Below, in pieces: positions 60,217-64,000 of a stretch of 64,000 nt of DNA; within the stretch, counting starts at the first letter, position 1, and the number at the start of each line of letters is the position of its first letter. The stretch spans positions 186,001 to 250,000 of the forward strand of contig NZ_JAIOUV010000008.1 in the NCBI RefSeq assembly GCF_019931145.1. Direction: 5' to 3'. The translations under genes were made by a program, and so were the position numbers. The notes beneath the pieces were generated by a model. The model had not been told where the DNA came from. It was given only the letters and a program-made list of their open reading frames with translations, and did no database searches. This DNA comes from Marinicella meishanensis (lineage in GTDB: Bacteria; Pseudomonadota; Gammaproteobacteria; Xanthomonadales; Marinicellaceae).

Positions 60217-60690
60217 TCATTGGCCATCTCTGGCTTTTTGTTTGTTGTAAGTTTCCTTGAGAAATCCTTCCAGGGCTTTGACGTCGGCTGCTGTGGTCGT
60301 TGGGTTGTGATAGGTAAACTGTGTGCCATCTTCAAATTCCAGAATCATGGTTTCACCGTCGGTGAAAAGAATTTCTATCTTTTCAATGCCTTTGGGTTGG
60401 CCCTCATTGTCCCATGGGTTTGCTTTCTCATAAGTCTGGAAGTAAAGGGTTTTGTGCTCAATGCAATAGCGGCCCGATCTCTCGGGGCCTGGTGCTTTGA
60501 TGGTGCCGCTGTCATCGCCAAATACAGCGCCGCCATGAAGGGTCCAGTCCCGTACGGGCTCGGTGAACCAAGTCACTTGGAAGGTGCCGAAATCCAGGTC
60601 CCGGGGTGCCGCGCAATGCAACGTCTCCGGCTCCGTGGCGCATGAGGACAACAGCACACTGACGAGAATGATGAATGGGAGTTTGTTCAT
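60217..60690 (-). CDS. Predicted lipoprotein of unknown function
   Basis: 157 residues from the ATG at 60690 behind AAGGAA. Signal peptide with lipobox LLSSC (Cys at residue 17). The mature part has two further cysteines (HCAAPRD, RYCIEH) and a Gly/Trp-rich beta-like pattern; no family is recognised. A perfect 14-bp palindrome lies about 70 bp upstream. Confidence 0.7.
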   Translation of the reverse strand: MNKLPFIILVSVLLSSCATEPETLHCAAPRDLDFGTFQVTWFTEPVRDWTLHGGAVFGDDSGTIKAPGPERSGRYCIEHKTLYFQTYEKANPWDNEGQPKGIEKIEILFTDGETMILEFEDGTQFTYHNPTTTAADVKALEGFLKETYNKQKARDGQ

Positions 60691-61116
60691 GTTGTTTTCC
60701 TTGTTTTTGTCAAACTTCTGGTGGCATCGTAACACAAGTGCTCTGATGGGGTACAAGTAGCGGGTACATGTACCCTGTTGTCTGCTTGTTTTCAACATCG
60801 CAGCTTGCCTGCCATCGATTCACAGCATTTTTTTAACTCCGCAGCGAACTGGCCATCTCATTGATTTTGAACAATTTATGACTCCATACCATGACCCATG
60901 GCAGGGTGGGCTTGCAACCAATCCTTTTACTTCATCAGTTTCATAACACATTGATTATCAATGTAATATCAATTTACACTTACAACAAAACCATTTACTT
61001 TAACGTATGCTCGCAGTTAAATTTGCAAATTGAACCAATTGCAACTAAACCCTTTACTTTTTTTCCTTAGATAAATTTTCAAGCCATTCAAATAGCGTAA
61101 TAACTCGCAATAAAAT
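60691..61116. other. AT-rich gene-free gap at the start of the accessory region
   Basis: No gene is seen. The part near the lipoprotein gene holds the perfect palindrome GGGTACATGTACCC (60762-60775) with a related half-site GGGTACAAGTA 14 bp before it, possibly an operator. Further on, a 17-bp inverted repeat (ACATTGA/TCAATGT) lies at 60948-60964, and base composition turns clearly AT-rich from about 60930. Confidence 0.45.
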
Positions 61117-61521
61117 CTATTTAGATAGATGTAAAGACAACAGCATTAGTAACAATACAGCAACCACTAAAGGCGTATAACCCAATTCCTTTGTGGGGTA
61201 TTTCAAGTCTTTTCTGTGTTTGTAGACTCTACCAGCAAGCAATAAAGCAGAAAGGAAAAATGCAGCTAAGCCCAGGATTAAGAAACCAGCCCCGATCCCG
61301 CTGGCACCAGGGCTTGCAGACAAAATTGTCAGCAAAAATGAAACAGGTATTATTAACCATGTAAATATCGCATGTTTCTTGATATCACTGTGTGATGGCA
61401 GGCCACTTTTTTTAATTTCATCTTTTTTGTATTTGAAGATTGACCAACTTAGAGCCCCAATCGCCAAAACCACCAACAGCAATACCGTAATAATGATGAA
61501 TGTGTGAATAAAATATTCCAT
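61117..61521 (-). CDS. Unknown four-helix membrane protein
   Basis: 134 residues from the ATG at 61521, preceded by GGAG. About four hydrophobic segments: residues 5-27, 48-67, 70-93 and 112-130. The loops are Lys-rich (FKYKKDEIKKSGLPSHSDIKK and RVYKHRKDLKYPTKE-like). No domain recognised. AT-rich codon use unlike the ribosomal genes; it ends the minus-strand run of accessory genes. Confidence 0.65.
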   Translation of the reverse strand: MEYFIHTFIIITVLLLVVLAIGALSWSIFKYKKDEIKKSGLPSHSDIKKHAIFTWLIIPVSFLLTILSASPGASGIGAGFLILGLAAFFLSALLLAGRVYKHRKDLKYPTKELGYTPLVVAVLLLMLLSLHLSK

Positions 61522-61632
61522 GGCTTGCTCCAACCAGACTAATTATTATCGAAATTTCACCTAATCCATAGGCAACAAATCAATTATACAGTTTCGTCTG
61601 GTCTTGCCAATTCGATCCCAATTTATTACTTG

Positions 61633-62238
61633 TCACGAGACAATTTTGCATAGACTTTTGATTGTTGATTCATGTTCTTTACCCACCAAACCAACATCTT
61701 GATGAAAGCGAAATCCAGATTTCTTGACTTCAGCCACATCAAGGGCCTTTTTGGCTTCTGAACGATCACTGTTGATTAATGCTTTTGAGGCATGCCATTT
61801 AAACTGATCCAGAGGAAATGCGAGTCTATCAACATGTTCATTCAACACATCAAGTGCATTTGAATATTCAGCTTTTACTTCGTGAGTTGCCACCAAATAC
61901 GGATAATCTAGATACACCCCTGTCTGAAAGTTTGGAAATTCCCTTTCTTTCTCAAGCACCTCTTTAAAGGTCAAAATGCAGCTCTCGATATCATTTAGAG
62001 CCATTAATGCATTCGCTTTTGCTAATAATGCGCGGGCGTCATCAAACTGGCTTTTTTTTGATTCAAAATATTCTTCTACCAGGCGAATCGATACCTCTGG
62101 ATGCATATCAGCCAAAGTGAGGGCTTGGATCACCAAATACTGATCTCTATTCGATCTTGCTCGCTTCAATTTCGAGTAGAAATGCGCTTCTATGATTTCG
62201 TTCCAATCAATATTCCTGTACCAGTCGGTAGGTGACAC
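61633..62238 (-). CDS. Conserved TPR-like helical protein of unknown function
   Basis: 201 residues starting at GTG with AAGGA upstream. Residues 1-200 are all helical, with TPR-like repeats and a conserved N-terminal WYRNIDWNEIIEAHFYSKLKR-type segment; the HPEVSIRLVEEYFE and SGFRFHQDVGLV motifs recur in hypothetical proteins of other proteobacteria. No signal peptide. No function is known. Confidence 0.7.
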   Translation of the reverse strand: MSPTDWYRNIDWNEIIEAHFYSKLKRARSNRDQYLVIQALTLADMHPEVSIRLVEEYFESKKSQFDDARALLAKANALMALNDIESCILTFKEVLEKEREFPNFQTGVYLDYPYLVATHEVKAEYSNALDVLNEHVDRLAFPLDQFKWHASKALINSDRSEAKKALDVAEVKKSGFRFHQDVGLVGKEHESTIKSLCKIVS

Positions 62239-62410
62239 GATAATCCTTTGGCAATTAACAAATTAATAGCAGAGCATGTGAGCAATAAATCAAGATATTA
62301 ACAACCCACTCTTGTATGCTTATTTACATTGATCATAATAGAACGTTGGCTGTTTACTTTGAAGAAAAGAATAAATTCTATATACCAAAAATTATCCTTT
62401 AACATTGGTT

Positions 62411-62701
62411 TTAGAGTCGATCGCTCAATTCATCTACAGCCAAGCGACCGATTGTTGTTTTTCGGCCAGAAACAAAAGCTGTTATATAAGCAATATTAGA
62501 TCCTTGTTGAATCTTGAGAGGGACAATATCAAGTTCACAATGTTTGTCTGTACTGTTGTTTGAAATCTCAATAAGCTTGAGTTTGACTGCATCAGATTCA
62601 GAAATAAATGTCTTATTTTCATCATGAACAAAACACCACTCACCCTCTAAGGGAACAACATTTTCATTCAATGGATTTGATAAGCGAACTACCTTTTTCA
62701 T
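62411..62701 (-). CDS. Small hypothetical protein
   Basis: 96 residues, no signal peptide or membrane segment, beta-rich by pattern, with two cysteines (GEWCFV and HCEL). No homologous family recognised. A weak ribosome binding site precedes the ATG. Located 30 bp after the stop of the upstream lipoprotein gene, so possibly co-transcribed with it. Confidence 0.55.
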   Translation of the reverse strand: MKKVVRLSNPLNENVVPLEGEWCFVHDENKTFISESDAVKLKLIEISNNSTDKHCELDIVPLKIQQGSNIAYITAFVSGRKTTIGRLAVDELSDRL

Positions 62702-62731
62702 ATTCTGATATATATCTTAAATGCAATTAGA

Positions 62732-63250
62732 TTAATCAGAGTTAATTTCATTTTGGATTTCTCTATTAACTTCAGAAAACCCTGATTTCAAAGCATTCAG
62801 AATCAATTTAGTTATATCTTCATCTGAAGTAGTAAAATAGTAATTATTTGACTTTGAAACATGCTTAAATGATTTTGGCTCAATATTTCCCTCTATATCA
62901 ATTTCATTTATTAGCAAATTAATCACTAAATTGCTGTAGGCCCAACCTTTATTGCTGGTTTTGTATTCATGCCCTACACTGACTTTTGTGATTTCAGCTC
63001 TATCTGTGTTACATGCTTGTTCCATGCTAAAGAAATCACCTAAATCATAAACAAAATCCACTTTATCATTTTTGGGTTGATACTCAGGTGCGTAAATTCG
63101 TGTGATTTGCTGTTTTCTGTCCAACGAGTCACATATATAAACACAGCCTTTATCTGGTCCAAATCCTTCAGATATCAATATTCTTGGTTTACTGTTTGAA
63201 CATGCAGTAAATGCAAAACTTAAAAGTATTGAAATTAGTATTTTTTTCAT
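62732..63250 (-). CDS. Small predicted lipoprotein
   Basis: 172 residues from the ATG at 63250. Signal peptide with lipobox FTAC (Cys at residue 17), then a Lys/Asp/Asn-rich mature domain with cysteines at CVYIC and in EQACNTD. No family recognised. Codon use is AT-rich. Confidence 0.6.
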   Translation of the reverse strand: MKKILISILLSFAFTACSNSKPRILISEGFGPDKGCVYICDSLDRKQQITRIYAPEYQPKNDKVDFVYDLGDFFSMEQACNTDRAEITKVSVGHEYKTSNKGWAYSNLVINLLINEIDIEGNIEPKSFKHVSKSNNYYFTTSDEDITKLILNALKSGFSEVNREIQNEINSD

Positions 63251-63371
63251 TTGAATGCACACATTTTAAAATGAACCCGCATATAGGATTTCATTTTCCT
63301 TTGATCCAACTCGATTGTTTAAGTATCTACTTTTACCATAAAAAGTGTCTACTAGTCTCAGGCCTTACCAG

Positions 63372-63926
63372 TCAGTTTCTAATAACCCATCTATCGCCAC
63401 CATACTTGACTCTAGACTTAGAAACATTAAGACGTATTGATTGCTTTTTTGCTAACATCTTTGCAATTCCCCATAATCCATGCGGGTGCCCAGAAAAATT
63501 GTCCATATATTCACCTATTGGCATCATAGATATAGCGTATGCCGTGTGATCAATTCCGTTCCCACTATATCCATAAATTGATTTTGTGTTTAGTTCTGAT
63601 TCGAGATCAATATTCAAAAAAACAGGTGGAAAATTTAAATTTTCTATAAGTGTGTTACTTATGGCAACATCTACCACTTTATCATCATATTCAATCCATG
63701 AGTGATCAAAAATAATAGGATGATTTGAAACTTCACCTATGCAAGGAATTACGTCATAACCTTGCTCCTTTAATAAAACATACAAAATAGCTGTAGTAGC
63801 ATGACATGCCCCTGACCAGTTTTCTTCATGTATGTAATCTAAAGTATTTTTGAATGTTTTTTTAAATTTATATAAACCTGTTGAGTTATCAAATAACTTG
63901 TTTAATTTACTGCTTTGGCTTTTCAT
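63372..63926 (-). CDS. Unknown protein with transglutaminase/papain-like Cys-His-Asp arrangement
   Basis: 184 residues from the ATG at 63926; a TTG three codons upstream is possible. The order Cys41 (WSGACHATTAILY), His75 (FDHSWIEY) and Asp86 (KVVDVAI) with these spacings fits the catalytic triad of transglutaminase-like or papain-fold enzymes. No signal peptide is apparent. The natural substrate and role cannot be inferred. The most upstream gene of the AT-rich run. Confidence 0.6.
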   Translation of the reverse strand: MKSQSSKLNKLFDNSTGLYKFKKTFKNTLDYIHEENWSGACHATTAILYVLLKEQGYDVIPCIGEVSNHPIIFDHSWIEYDDKVVDVAISNTLIENLNFPPVFLNIDLESELNTKSIYGYSGNGIDHTAYAISMMPIGEYMDNFSGHPHGLWGIAKMLAKKQSIRLNVSKSRVKYGGDRWVIRN

Positions 63927-64000
63927 ATTTTTCAACTTACTTTATAAATTTTTGGTGTAAACCCCGCTAATCCCCTAGAGCCTACTTTTGCGCAATACTG

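Noticed and set aside
60923-61060. Three CC(N)TTTACTT-type motifs about 60 to 68 bp apart
   Set aside because: The matches are short and in AT-rich DNA; spacing is irregular and no larger repeat unit is shared.
61117-63926. Integron cassette array
   Set aside because: Small same-strand genes with gaps suggested it, but the gaps do not contain attC-like sites with matching RYYYAAC and GTTRRRY ends, and no integrase is present.

Overview
The window comes from a gammaproteobacterium. The evidence is the gene order of the ribosomal protein clusters (tRNA-Tyr/Gly/Thr-tuf-tRNA-Trp-secE-nusG-rplKAJL-rpoBC-rpsLG-fusA-tuf-S10-spc-alpha), the lengths of the proteins, the three-helix SecE, the zinc-free S14, and housekeeping genes such as zapE, ampG, acpH and dsbB. 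The class II DAHP synthase and a secreted DNRLRE protein ending in an acidic FADDFE tail suggest a marine lineage near Marinicella or the Xanthomonadales; that placement is an inference. There is no rRNA, CRISPR array, insertion sequence or prophage.

Region 1 (1-4443, all minus strand) lies downstream of the alpha operon: dsbB, class II DAHP synthase, a TPR protein and a lipoprotein, with ATGA overlaps at two of the three junctions. The first 348 bases hold no supportable gene.

Region 2 (4496-35902, all minus strand) is one unbroken translation and transcription supercluster. Read in the direction of transcription it starts at a promoter at about 35900 with tRNA-Tyr, tRNA-Gly, tRNA-Thr and tuf (terminator at 34291). 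It continues with tRNA-Trp, secE, nusG, rplK, rplA, an L10 autoregulatory leader, rplJ, rplL, rpoB and rpoC. A near-consensus promoter at 22297-22325 then drives rpsL, rpsG, fusA and a second tuf, followed by a hairpin, the S10 operon, the spc operon (ending at secY with a strong terminator), and the alpha operon with its own promoter and leader, ending at rplQ with a terminator. rpmJ (L36), usual after secY, is absent. The two tuf genes are identical over about 1085 bp and differ only at the 3' end, the signature of gene conversion.

Region 3 (35903-60690) is mixed metabolic and membrane genes on both strands: an orphan BtuF-like binding protein, a DUF2157/GDYXXLXY membrane pair, methylcitrate cycle prpB-prpC, a tandem cyclic-nucleotide-domain/rhodanese protein, AmpG, a CadC/ToxR-like regulator divergent from an unknown anchored protein, a hydrolase-zapE pair, 5-oxoprolinase pxpABC with an NRAMP-fold transporter that has lost the metal-binding motifs, a DNRLRE protein overlapping prolyl aminopeptidase, acpH, an exported methyltransferase, a protein resembling Pycsar (PycTM) effectors, a CDF metal exporter, an MFS transporter and an FCP1-like phosphatase.

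Region 4 (about 60800-64000) is visibly more AT-rich and holds five small genes of unknown function, all on the minus strand and loosely spaced. One has a transglutaminase/papain-like Cys-His-Asp arrangement. It looks like the edge of an accessory region.
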